The notes under the pieces: model-generated
The model's database searches: none
The model's input: only the letters and a program-made list of their open reading frames with translations
What the model was told of the DNA's origin: nothing
Shown: piece by piece, positions 43,644-52,128 of the stretch
Numbering within the stretch: the first letter of the stretch is position 1
How the letters are laid out: each line of letters begins with the position of its first letter
Source of the DNA: Terriglobia bacterium
Lineage (GTDB): Bacteria; Acidobacteriota; Terriglobia; Bryobacterales; Bryobacteraceae
Assembly: GCA_020073265.1 (NCBI GenBank)
Contig: JAIQFN010000025.1
Location: forward strand, 1 to 64,000
Direction of reading: 5' to 3'
Length of the DNA stretch: 64,000 nt
Made by a program: the position numbers and the translations under genes

Positions 43644-44221
43644 TCGCGTTTCCCGGGGCTTTGGTCTGCTTGGTAGAGCTGAGCAACGCGCTCCGCTTGA
43701 ACGAGATGCCTTCTTTCGTGAACGGTTACCAGCAGAAATACACAACCGACCGACATTCTCAGACGGAGAATGGGATGGCGAAGGCGCTTGCGATTCACAT
43801 CCAAGCCACTGCATCTTGCGGCGAGTGTGCGAAGGCATTCATGGCTCGCGAGGTATGCCGCCAACGTCGTATCGGCATCCAGAAGAGTTGGGGGCGGCCG
43901 CAGAACCGCCGGTGCGAACCCTTTCAGAGGGAATTGCGGCTCTACCATCGCCAAGAGCAGCCGCCAGACCAGACCCGGAAAAATTCGATCGCTCTCCAGC
44001 TCGGGCCCGGGATCGCTTGGCAGGCCGCGATCAATCGCGGCGGCGAGGAAACGATTGGCCAGTGCCAGATGCTGAACCACCTGCAGGACGCTCCAACTTT
44101 TGCCGAGCGGCCGCCAGTTCAGCGCCTGGCTGGTTCGATTCTCAAACGCGGCCCGCACGCGGACTTCGGCCGCGGTTAGATCGGTACAGACAATGGCGAG
44201 CGCTGGAGGAATTGTGACCAC
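43640..44221 (-). CDS. DinB-superfamily protein
   Basis: The conserved part spans about 190 residues: NWRPLGKSWSVLQVVQHLAL with the first His of the DinB metal site, and the C-terminal VTVHERRHLVQAERV with two more His. These three histidines form the usual metal-binding site of the four-helix bundle, so this copy, unlike that at 17652, looks metal-competent. The activity is unknown. No ATG is well placed: the GTG at 44221 is a tentative start, and the open frame reaches 44524 across the opposing TIGR03435 gene. Confidence 0.7.
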   Translation of the reverse strand: MVTIPPALAIVCTDLTAAEVRVRAAFENRTSQALNWRPLGKSWSVLQVVQHLALANRFLAAAIDRGLPSDPGPELESDRIFPGLVWRLLLAMVEPQFPLKGFAPAVLRPPPTLLDADTTLAAYLASHECLRTLAARCSGLDVNRKRLRHPILRLRMSVGCVFLLVTVHERRHLVQAERVAQLYQADQSPGKRD

Positions 44222-44332
44222 ATCGCATGGACGCGAAATCGCCGCGGAAAGTCGGCGGGGTTCGGATGCGAAACGACGTAAAATGGTCAGGGACGGCCGA
44301 ACGCCTAGGCAAAGCGTTCGAGGAGATCTCCC

Positions 44333-45463
44333 ATGAAGAAGTTGATGCTGTGGATCATCGCTTTCGCGGCGTGGCCGGGAGGCGCGTTGTTCGCCCAGAG
44401 TATAACCGGTACCTGGCAGGGCACATTGCAGGCCGGCCGGGATCTGCGCACGGTCATCAAGATCTCGACATCGGAAAAAGACACCCTGAAGGCGGTCATG
44501 TACAGCATCGACCAGGGAGGACAAGGTATACCCGCCAACGCGGTCACTTTGCAGGGGTCATCCGTGAAGATTGCGATCCCTGGGATCGGGGGCACCTATG
44601 AGGGCAAGCTGAGCGCGGACGGGAATTCGATCACCGGCACATGGACGCAAGGACCCAGACCGCTGCCGTTAAACCTGACGCGCGCCACCGCCGAGACGGC
44701 CTGGACCATTCCGGAGCCTCCCGCGCCGCCGAAGCCGATGGCCGCGAATGCCAATCCGTCGTTTGAAGTGGCCACCATCAAGCCCAGCAAACCGGATGCG
44801 GTGGGCAAGGGATTTCTGGTCAGAGGCCGTCAGTTTTCCACCATCAACACGTCGGTGAGCGATCTGATCACCTTCGCCTATGGGCTGCATGCCAGGCAGA
44901 TCACGGCCGGACCGGCGTGGCTCGAGACGGAGAAGTACGATCTGCTTGGAAAACCCGACGGCGAGGGCCAGCCTAACGAAAAGCAGTGGAAGATGATGGT
45001 CCAGAAGCTGCTGGCGGATCGCATCAAGCTCACCTTCCATCGCGACAAGAAAGAGCTCTCCGTGTACGCGCTCGCCGTTGGAAAGACCGGCGCGAAGCTC
45101 ACGCCCAGCGGAGGCGATCCGAACGGCCTGCCCGGCCTGGGCTTCAGAGGTCTCGGCAGGTTTCTTGCCAGGAACGCGACCATGGCGGACTTCGCCGACG
45201 TGATGCAGACCACCGCCCTGGACCGGCCGGTGCTGGATCAGACCGGAATCTCTGGCCGGTACGACTTCACCCTCAACTGGACGCCCGATGAGTTTCAGTT
45301 CCCTGGCTTGGCGGGTAAACTCCCGCCGCCGGCCGACAATGCCGACGCGCCGCCGGATCTGTACACCGCGATCCAGCAGCAGTTGGGGTTGAAGCTGGAA
45401 ACCACCAAAGCGCCGACGGAGGTCCTGGTCATCGACAGCGTGGAGAAGCCTTCCGAGAACTAA
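44333..45463 (+). CDS. TIGR03435 soil-associated secreted protein
   Basis: The protein has 376 residues, with a signal peptide (MLWIIAFAAWPGGALFAQ). Residues 24-120 form a small beta domain (ITGTWQGTLQAG...ITGTWTQGPRPLPL). The TIGR03435 domain follows, starting SFEVATIKPSKPD and containing LITFAYGLHARQITAGPAWL, KLLADRIKLTFHRDKKEL, VYALAVGKTGAKL, VLDQTGISGRYDFTLNW and a C-terminal QQLGLKLETTKAPTEVLVID. This family is strongly expanded in Solibacter-type Acidobacteriota; its role is unknown, sometimes placed near BlaR-like sensors. GGAGAT precedes the ATG. Confidence 0.92.
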   Translation: MKKLMLWIIAFAAWPGGALFAQSITGTWQGTLQAGRDLRTVIKISTSEKDTLKAVMYSIDQGGQGIPANAVTLQGSSVKIAIPGIGGTYEGKLSADGNSITGTWTQGPRPLPLNLTRATAETAWTIPEPPAPPKPMAANANPSFEVATIKPSKPDAVGKGFLVRGRQFSTINTSVSDLITFAYGLHARQITAGPAWLETEKYDLLGKPDGEGQPNEKQWKMMVQKLLADRIKLTFHRDKKELSVYALAVGKTGAKLTPSGGDPNGLPGLGFRGLGRFLARNATMADFADVMQTTALDRPVLDQTGISGRYDFTLNWTPDEFQFPGLAGKLPPPADNADAPPDLYTAIQQQLGLKLETTKAPTEVLVIDSVEKPSEN

Positions 45464-45563
45464 CTATCGCATCTAGAACCTTGCACTTCAGGGTTATAAT
45501 TTAAACCAAGACGCGAGAAGGTCGCTTAGCCGGTCCTGTTGACAGAAACATATGGGCCTGTGG

Positions 45564-45619
45564 GCTGCCCTACTATTGGGCGGCGATTGTGTCGAACGGA
45601 TACACAGCGGTTCCGTTCG
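45564..45619 (+). other. Two adjacent hairpins in a long 5' leader
   Basis: GCTGCCC/GGGCGGC (45564-45584, loop of seven, one G-U) and the perfect 8-bp pair CGAACGGA/TCCGTTCG (45593-45619, loop of 11) lie in the 228-base gap before the secreted protein at 45692. A TATAAT at 45495-45500 could start a leader of about 185 bases, though its -35 is poor. This may be an RNA element or only a by-pass of the previous transcript; it matches no riboswitch I recognise. Confidence 0.35.
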
Positions 45620-45691
45620 CGATAGAAATGCTCATTATTTTCAACACTATGGATTGGTGAACGATTTGCACATGCGTTAGCTGGAAGGACT

Positions 45692-46240
45692 ATGCGAAGG
45701 CTCCTCTTTGTGTTGTTGGGCGCCTGTTTGGCGGCGCTGCAGGGATCTACCCTGCAACAACTGAGCCTCGACGACATGATTCAGAAGTCCACCAGCATAG
45801 TCCGGGGCAAAGCCCATCTCACCTCCTCAAGCTTCCGCGGACCCGTCATTTATATGCACTATCAGGTTCAGGTTTCCGAGGTGTATAAGGGCCTGCCCAT
45901 CAGCCAGTGGGATGTCGCGGTGCTGGGCGGCTTGAGCAACGGGGTGCGCCAGAGCTTCGCGGGAGCGCCCACGCTGACCGAAGGTCAGGATTACGTTCTG
46001 TTCCTGTGGACCAGCAAGACCGGCCTGACGCAGGTCATCGGTCTGTCGCAGGGGCTGTTCTCGGTGACGCCCGACGCGGCGGGCCAGTTGATGGTGGTTC
46101 GCGCCGCTTCCACCGAGCAGATGCTGAACGCGCAGGGTCAGCCGGTGACGGATTCCAACATTCAGCTGCGGTTGAGCGATCTGCGGTCCCGCATCCAGAT
46201 GTCGCTCGCCGCGGGCGTGAATCCGGGAGTGAATCCATGA
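45692..46240 (+). CDS. Secreted hypothetical protein, coupled to a metalloprotease
   Basis: The protein has 182 residues: a signal peptide (MRRLLFVLLGACLAALQGS) then a beta-rich domain (LDDMIQKSTSIVRGKAHLTS, IYMHYQVQVSEVYKG, GQDYVLFLWTSKTG). Such proteins often accompany matrixin-type proteases in Acidobacteriota; it may be an inhibitor-like or surface partner, but that is a guess from place. GGAAGGAC precedes the ATG, and its TGA overlaps the next start as ATGA, so the two are made together. Confidence 0.65.
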   Translation: MRRLLFVLLGACLAALQGSTLQQLSLDDMIQKSTSIVRGKAHLTSSSFRGPVIYMHYQVQVSEVYKGLPISQWDVAVLGGLSNGVRQSFAGAPTLTEGQDYVLFLWTSKTGLTQVIGLSQGLFSVTPDAAGQLMVVRAASTEQMLNAQGQPVTDSNIQLRLSDLRSRIQMSLAAGVNPGVNP

Positions 46241-48240
46241 GGCGGCCGTGGATCGCTCGCGTGGCGGCGCTGGTTTTCGGTTCGCTGGCGATGACGGGAA
46301 CCGGTTCGGCTTATTACTACTATCTGTTTTTCGTCAACGGCACGCAGAGCGCCGGTGCTCCGGCGAAGTTCGACCTGAACTCGCTCGTGAACAAGAAGGT
46401 TCCGTTCTACATTTCCGATCAGGGACCGGCGGGGTTGGTGGCGGGCGACTCGTTCCAGGCGGTGGTGAGCGAAATCCGGGCTGCGGCGGAGGTATGGAAC
46501 GGCGTCGGGACTTCGGATATACGGCTGGCGTACGGCGGGCTGTTTTCGCCGGGCCGAATCGATTCCTCTCCTAGCATCGACGTTTCGTTCTCCGATGATG
46601 TCCCTCCGGGTCTGCTGGCAGTGGGCGCTCCGAGCAGTCTGGCGGGCCCCGCCTCGGGACCAAACGGACCGTTCGTTCCGATCACTCGCTCCTTGCTGCT
46701 GCTGCCGCGCGACATGAGCCAGGTGCCGGTCTTCGGCGCGATTCCGAGCTACAGCGAAGCTTTCTTCGTGACCCTGGTGCATGAATTCGGTCACACCCTG
46801 GGGCTGCAGCACTCGCTGACATCCAGTGTCATGTCGACGCTGACCACCAGCGCTTCGAGCAAGTCGACGCCGCTCGGAGCCGACGACGTCGCCGCGATTT
46901 CCCTGCTCTACCCGGCGGGCGACTATCTGTCCACGGTGGGCACGATCAGCGGGCGCGTGACGATGAACGGCGCGGGAGTGGCGCTGGCTTCGGTGGTGGC
47001 GATCTCTCCCAGCAATCCCGCCATCAGCACGCTGACCAATCCGGATGGAACCTACCAGATCAACGGCATCCCGCCGGGACAGTATTTCGTCTACGTTCAT
47101 CCGCTGCCGCCGGCGGCGTATGGCGAAAGCACGCCGGACAATATTTTATACCCGTTTGATTCCAAGGGCGGTCAGATCGGGCCGAGTTACGACCCCAGCA
47201 GCCGGACTTTCGCGGCGCAGTTCTACAGCGGGCCGGGCGGCACTCGCCAATGGCAGCAGGCCCAGCCGCTGGGTGTCTTTCAGAACTACAACACGTCCGG
47301 GATCGACTTCAACGTCGGCTCGCGCCCCTTCGAAGCGGTGTATTCGGTGCGCACTTATGGATACACGCAGGCCGGGATCTACGTGAGCCCGGCGCCAGTC
47401 TCGTTGGGAGCGCAGGCGGCGATTCCACTGGCTGCGACCGGCGCGGGATTGCTGCAAAACAACGCCGTGACGCCGGGACTCAGCATTGGCACGTTGGGCA
47501 GCGTGGCGCAGATCGCCGATCTGAGGCCCTATCCGCCTCCGTCGCCTTACATCGCGCTAGACGTGCAGCAGACCGCTTTCGGAGTGGGTCCGGGGCCCAA
47601 GCATCTACTCTTTTCGACAGCCAACGATGTGTACGTTCTGCCTTCGGCCTTTACGGTGGTCACCGATCCGCCGCCGTTCATCAGCTCGGTGACGCCGGCG
47701 CTGGACGCGAACGGGAGCCGGGCCGTGGTGGTGGCCGGAAGTTCGATCACCGGAAGCACCCGAATCCTGTTCGATGGACTGGCGGGCGTGATTCAGACGG
47801 TCCGGGATGACGGGTCGCTCGTGGTGACACCGCCTCAGGCGCCGGGCAGCTACGTGGCACCGGTGGTGGCGCTGAATCCCGATGGGCAGAGTTCACTGTT
47901 CCTGCAGTCGACGCCGCCGACCTTCACCTACGACGCGACGGGGGCGCAGGCTTCCGTGGTGGTTTCGCCCAGCGTGCTGGCCCCGGGCGTGGATACTACC
48001 GTCACCATCACCGGCGCCGGCACGAACTTCATCGACGGGCTGACGCAGGTTGGATTCGGAACCAGCGACGTGGTGGTGAAGCAAGTGACGGTGCAGAGTC
48101 CCACGCAGATGAGCTTCGTGGTGGGCGCGAATTCGCTGGTGCCCACCAGCCGCATCACGATCACGACCGGGCTGCGGATCATTTCACAGGCGCTCGGGTA
48201 TCAGGTGGTCACGACCGACTCACCGCAAACCAGCCACTAG
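46237..48240 (+). CDS. Secreted matrixin-type zinc metalloprotease with Ig-like domains
   Basis: The 667-residue exported protein starts MRRPWIARVAALVFGSLA. Residues about 45-215 form a metzincin catalytic domain with HEFGHTLGLQH (zinc ligands His182, His186, His192) and a Met-turn SVM (197-199). Next comes a carboxypeptidase-regulatory-like domain (about 230-290; GRVTMNGAGVALASVV). C-terminal IPT/TIG-like repeats follow (ISSVTPALDANGSRAVVVAG, SVVVSPSVLAPGVDTTVTI). It likely cuts extracellular protein. The ATG at 46237 overlaps the preceding stop; the frame open from 45907 lies within the upstream gene. Confidence 0.88.
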   Translation: MRRPWIARVAALVFGSLAMTGTGSAYYYYLFFVNGTQSAGAPAKFDLNSLVNKKVPFYISDQGPAGLVAGDSFQAVVSEIRAAAEVWNGVGTSDIRLAYGGLFSPGRIDSSPSIDVSFSDDVPPGLLAVGAPSSLAGPASGPNGPFVPITRSLLLLPRDMSQVPVFGAIPSYSEAFFVTLVHEFGHTLGLQHSLTSSVMSTLTTSASSKSTPLGADDVAAISLLYPAGDYLSTVGTISGRVTMNGAGVALASVVAISPSNPAISTLTNPDGTYQINGIPPGQYFVYVHPLPPAAYGESTPDNILYPFDSKGGQIGPSYDPSSRTFAAQFYSGPGGTRQWQQAQPLGVFQNYNTSGIDFNVGSRPFEAVYSVRTYGYTQAGIYVSPAPVSLGAQAAIPLAATGAGLLQNNAVTPGLSIGTLGSVAQIADLRPYPPPSPYIALDVQQTAFGVGPGPKHLLFSTANDVYVLPSAFTVVTDPPPFISSVTPALDANGSRAVVVAGSSITGSTRILFDGLAGVIQTVRDDGSLVVTPPQAPGSYVAPVVALNPDGQSSLFLQSTPPTFTYDATGAQASVVVSPSVLAPGVDTTVTITGAGTNFIDGLTQVGFGTSDVVVKQVTVQSPTQMSFVVGANSLVPTSRITITTGLRIISQALGYQVVTTDSPQTSH

Positions 48241-48278
48241 CGGACTGAGACTTGTCTGCCGTCCTCATGAGTGGAGAC

Positions 48279-48302
48279 GCGGCACGCAAGAGCGCGTGCG
48301 CC
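48279..48302 (+). repeat. Palindromic repeat family (GCGGCACGCA type), copy 1
   Basis: GCGGCACGCAAGAGCGCGTG and the next four bases form an imperfect hairpin (GGCACGC/GCGTGCG arms). It lies in the 219-base gap between convergent genes. Related copies are at 55085, 59240 and, reversed, 62432. The rest of the gap holds no gene I can support. Confidence 0.7.
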
Positions 48303-48459
48303 GTGGTTTAACAACGCGATCGCCGCCAATGGGGCGAAGGGCGAGAAGAGCCACAGAAGTATTCCGATTTTGATCCCGATGCAAGACGAATCCAAGAGGC
48401 ACCTGCCTTCAATTTCCGCATCGACCGATGCGCGGAAAGTGTGAGGCGCCTCAAGGAGG

Positions 48460-51400
48460 CTATTTCTTCTTGCTTAGCTTGCGGAAGTATTCCGCGATGG
48501 CGTCCGAATAGCCCTGCGGGACTGTTTCGGTGCCGGCGCTGCGAACCTGGTCGGCGTTCTTTTCGTCCAGCTTGCGGCGCAGCTCGAGTTCCAGGCGCTC
48601 CAGGCCCGGCAGCACTTCGCGGTTGATGCGGCCCTGCAGTTCGCCATCGTTTTGATAGGCCGGATTCAGGGAATGCATCAACTGCAGGTAGTCGCCGATC
48701 ATGTCGGGATTGTTGCGGAAGAAGTCGCGCAGCGAGTTCAAGTCGCGAGCGGACTCGCGATTAGCCTGATCCAGCGGGATCCAGCCGTTGTAGGGCGTTA
48801 CGGGTCCGGGACCGCCGTAGGCGCCGCCCCAGTTGTTGCCGTTCCAGGCGCCGCCCGGTCCACCGGCCTGCTGCCCGCCGTTCGGTTGCTGGCCGCCGCT
48901 GTTGGGTTGTCCACCCTGTTGTCCGTTGCCGCCTTGCTGGCCGTTACCGGCTTGCTGTCCGTTTCCGTTTTGCTGGCCGGGTTGCTGACCAGGCTGCTGG
49001 CCCTGCTGACCGGGTTGTTGACCTGGCTGACCCGCTCGGCCTTGGCCATTCTGGTTGCCAGGCTGCTGGCCATTCCGGTTGCCGGGCTGCTGGCGGTTTT
49101 GCTGCCGGCCAGGCGCCTCGAGCGACTGCTGCAAGCGGCTGCGCGCGCCTTCGAGCTGCGCCAGGGCCTTCTCCAGTTCACCCTTGTCGTCGCCCGGACC
49201 TTTTCCAGGCTGCCCGTTCTGCGCCATGGCGGCTTGCGCATCGTGGATGTTCTGGCTTAGTTCGTTCAGCCCGTTGGTGACGGTGGATTCGCGCACCCAG
49301 GCCTGCATGCCGTAGCCTTGCCGGATCCACTGGCCGAGCTGGCGCATGTGCATCTCGAGTTCCTGCTGCTGGGCCTGGCCGAGCCCCTCGCGCAGTTTGC
49401 TGGACACAGGATTCTGAGCGCCGGCCAAGCTGCGGGCGGTATCGGCCATGTCCTTTTCGATCTGCTTGAGCTGGTCGGCCATCTGGTCCTTTTCGGCGCC
49501 CATGCGATCGGCCTGTTGGCGCGTCTGGCCCGGCTGATTGCCGGTGACCATCTGGCGCAGGCGATTCTGGAAATCGGTCTGTTGTCCGGCTAGTTGATTA
49601 GCGCGGCGAGCCAGGTCGTCGAGCGCGGCGGAAGCGTTCTGATGCTGCATGCCGCTCAAAATGTCTTTGGATTCCTGGAGGCCTTGCGCGGCGCGCTGCT
49701 GGCTGGCGCGGGCCTGCTCGGAATTCTGGTTTTGCGGATTCTCCGCATTGCGCATGTCCTCGGTGGCGCGCTGCAGGCGCTCGATGGCGCGCTGGAGTTG
49801 CGGACTGGCGATGGAACCGGTGCTCCCCTGTCCGCTCTGCTGGCCGGGCTGTCCGGAAGAAGAAGACTGCTGCCCGTTGGCCTGCTGCTGGCTGGAGGAC
49901 TGCTGGCCTTGCTGCGAATCAGACTGCTGCGACTGGCTGCCGCGCTGCAGTTGCTCCATCTGGCGCTTGAGCTCTTCGGCCTCGCGGCGGAGCATCTCCT
50001 GTTCCCAGCGCTGGCGGAAGGCCTGCTGCTGATCTTTCTGCTGGGCCAATTCCTGCTGGCGTCGCGCGAGTTCCTGCAGCTTCTGCAGCGCGGCGTCGAT
50101 TTCCTTGGCGCGGGAGTCGGAAGCCGACTGGCGGCCGGTCTCATACTGGTTCTTTTCGCGGTCCAGTTCCAGATCGGCGAGGTTCTCGAGATCCCGTCCC
50201 ATGCTGCCGCCGCCACCACCGCCTCCGCCCCGGCTTCCGAACGCCACTTGGATATCGCGGAAGGTGGCTTCGGCGCGCAGGGCGTGCTGCAGGGCTTGCT
50301 GCTCGGGCGGAAGGGCATCGGTCCACTTTTGAGTCCGGATCTTCTGCGCGGACTCGGTCATGGCCTTGGCGGCCTCTTCCATGTCGGTGGCGAAGGTCTT
50401 GAACTGCGAGTTGGCGTCGGCGAGTTCTCGAGCCTTCATGCGATTGGCGAGCGAGAGCGCCTGCGCCGCGAGCTTGTCTTCCTGCTCGGCGAGAAACTTG
50501 GCGTCGTCGGAGGCCTGCGAAGGATTCTTGGCGCCGCTCTTCTGCTGGTTCCAGGTAGCGGCGATGATGTCCTTCTGGCGCTGCGAAATCTGCCCGGTGG
50601 GGTCGTCGCCACCCGCACCGCCGCCACCGCCACCGCCCGCTTCCTGCGACTGTGAATAGTTGCGCTCGAACGGTTCGGCCTGGATGAAATACATGTCGGT
50701 CTTGGAAGTATTGCGGGCGTCGCGCGCGCTGGCGTAAACACTCACCAGGTCGCCCGGCGCCAGCTTATAGTCTTCCAGCGCGATCAGATATTTTCCGTCG
50801 GCGGTTTTCGTTCCTTTTTGGCCGAGCAGCGACACCACTTTCTCCGCGCCGCCGTTCACCGAATAGTGCAGGCTGAGGTCGTTGAGGCCGAAGTCATCGG
50901 TAGCGCTCACCGCGACGGTCACTTCTTCGACGGGATTCACCTTGGCGTCGCGCCCTGGCCGATCGATCTTCACCGTCGGGGCGTTGTCCTTGCGCGCCTC
51001 GATGAAGAAGTCCTCGGTCATGCGCACGTTTTCGCCCTGCTCGAGCGCCGCGACGTGGTACATGCCGTCCTTGTCGATATTGACGCGGGCGGTGAGCCAA
51101 TTCCCTTCCCCGCCCTTCAGCTCGATCTGGCGGTCGTCACCGAGCATTAGCACGCCCTTGTTCAATGGGCGGTCGGTCTGGATGGCGACGTCGGCTTGGG
51201 TGCCTTCCACCGCGCGCAGATCGCCGCCGGGATCTTCCACCATGTCCTTCATGCCGGTCCAGGCGGGATAGTGATAAGTGACCCTGATCTTCTTGATTCC
51301 CGGAAGATCGATCACTCGCAGGTTGTAATGTTTGGAGTTCAGGGCGCCGGCTTCGACATAATATTCAACGTTGTTGGCCAAAGCGCTGAACAGAAATTCA

Positions 51401-52128
51401 TAAGTGGAAGCGCCGGGCGTCGGCAGCATTTCCACGGGCTCCCATTTGGACGCGCCCTGATACTTGGCATACAGGCGAACCTTGGGCGCTTCGAAACCCA
51501 TCAATTGCGCGGTGACCAGTTGATCGGCCTTGCGCCGGACGGTGCGGTCGCCGGGAGTGACGACGATATCGTAAAAGGCGTGATTGGTTCCGTGCTTGGG
51601 CGCGCCGGCCCAGAGCAGCGAAGTTCCGTAGCCCAGGTAGCCCGGGCCTGCCAGGATCAACCACAGCAGCACGGCCACGGCCAGTCCGGCGGAGGTGAAG
51701 AATCCAACGATGGGCCCGGCGGGAGCCAACCGGTCCGGCTGGCTGTTCTGGGCCACGCGCAGTGCGTCGGAGGCCAGCAGTTGCGTGAACGGGTCCGTTG
51801 CATTCGGACGTTCGGCCAGCGTGAGGAGGCGTTCCTGAAAATCCGGAAAGCTGCGTTCGGCGCGGCGCGCGGCTTTACGGCGGTTGAGTTCGAGCAGCGG
51901 GATCACCAGGCCAAAAGCGATGGCGGTGGCGACGGAAAGAAATAGAAGAATGCGGGCCGACAGCAGGCTGGCCGGGGAGAAGGCATAACGGTTGATGATC
52001 CAGACCAGAAAGACGGTCACCGCGAGGGCCGAGACCGTGGCCAGGGAAGCGCCTTTAGAAAATGCGAGCAGCCGAAGGCGGCTCTCCAGGCGTCGCAAGT
52101 ACGCGTTGAGTTGATCGAGGGCGTTCAT
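48460..52128 (-). CDS. DUF4175 membrane protein with Gln/Gly-rich tail
   Basis: The 1222-residue protein has three N-terminal membrane helices (about 24-46, 57-77, 144-164), a long extracytoplasmic region of beta domains (about 180-480), and helical, Gln-rich coiled-coil stretches (about 520-950) with poly-Gly inserts. Its C-terminus repeats QPGQQ/GNGQQ units (about 1040-1130) before a final conserved block (GWIPLDQANRESARDLNSLR). The tail is on the outer side if the third helix exits. DUF4175 proteins occur in MoxR/DUF58/vWA clusters; the role is unknown. It abuts the vWA gene with no gap (TAAATG). Last gene of the eight-gene operon. Confidence 0.85.
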   Translation of the reverse strand: MNALDQLNAYLRRLESRLRLLAFSKGASLATVSALAVTVFLVWIINRYAFSPASLLSARILLFLSVATAIAFGLVIPLLELNRRKAARRAERSFPDFQERLLTLAERPNATDPFTQLLASDALRVAQNSQPDRLAPAGPIVGFFTSAGLAVAVLLWLILAGPGYLGYGTSLLWAGAPKHGTNHAFYDIVVTPGDRTVRRKADQLVTAQLMGFEAPKVRLYAKYQGASKWEPVEMLPTPGASTYEFLFSALANNVEYYVEAGALNSKHYNLRVIDLPGIKKIRVTYHYPAWTGMKDMVEDPGGDLRAVEGTQADVAIQTDRPLNKGVLMLGDDRQIELKGGEGNWLTARVNIDKDGMYHVAALEQGENVRMTEDFFIEARKDNAPTVKIDRPGRDAKVNPVEEVTVAVSATDDFGLNDLSLHYSVNGGAEKVVSLLGQKGTKTADGKYLIALEDYKLAPGDLVSVYASARDARNTSKTDMYFIQAEPFERNYSQSQEAGGGGGGGAGGDDPTGQISQRQKDIIAATWNQQKSGAKNPSQASDDAKFLAEQEDKLAAQALSLANRMKARELADANSQFKTFATDMEEAAKAMTESAQKIRTQKWTDALPPEQQALQHALRAEATFRDIQVAFGSRGGGGGGGGSMGRDLENLADLELDREKNQYETGRQSASDSRAKEIDAALQKLQELARRQQELAQQKDQQQAFRQRWEQEMLRREAEELKRQMEQLQRGSQSQQSDSQQGQQSSSQQQANGQQSSSSGQPGQQSGQGSTGSIASPQLQRAIERLQRATEDMRNAENPQNQNSEQARASQQRAAQGLQESKDILSGMQHQNASAALDDLARRANQLAGQQTDFQNRLRQMVTGNQPGQTRQQADRMGAEKDQMADQLKQIEKDMADTARSLAGAQNPVSSKLREGLGQAQQQELEMHMRQLGQWIRQGYGMQAWVRESTVTNGLNELSQNIHDAQAAMAQNGQPGKGPGDDKGELEKALAQLEGARSRLQQSLEAPGRQQNRQQPGNRNGQQPGNQNGQGRAGQPGQQPGQQGQQPGQQPGQQNGNGQQAGNGQQGGNGQQGGQPNSGGQQPNGGQQAGGPGGAWNGNNWGGAYGGPGPVTPYNGWIPLDQANRESARDLNSLRDFFRNNPDMIGDYLQLMHSLNPAYQNDGELQGRINREVLPGLERLELELRRKLDEKNADQVRSAGTETVPQGYSDAIAEYFRKLSKKK

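Noticed and set aside
48350-48450. Short open stretch that could be the tail of a lost gene
   Set aside because: About 35 codons with no family pattern and no start; not distinguishable from chance.
49594-50655. Long plus-strand open frame of 353 codons rich in Leu/Gly
   Set aside because: It is antisense to the Gln-rich region of the DUF4175 gene. CAG/CTG-rich coding gives long Leu frames on the other strand; there is no family pattern and no RBS.
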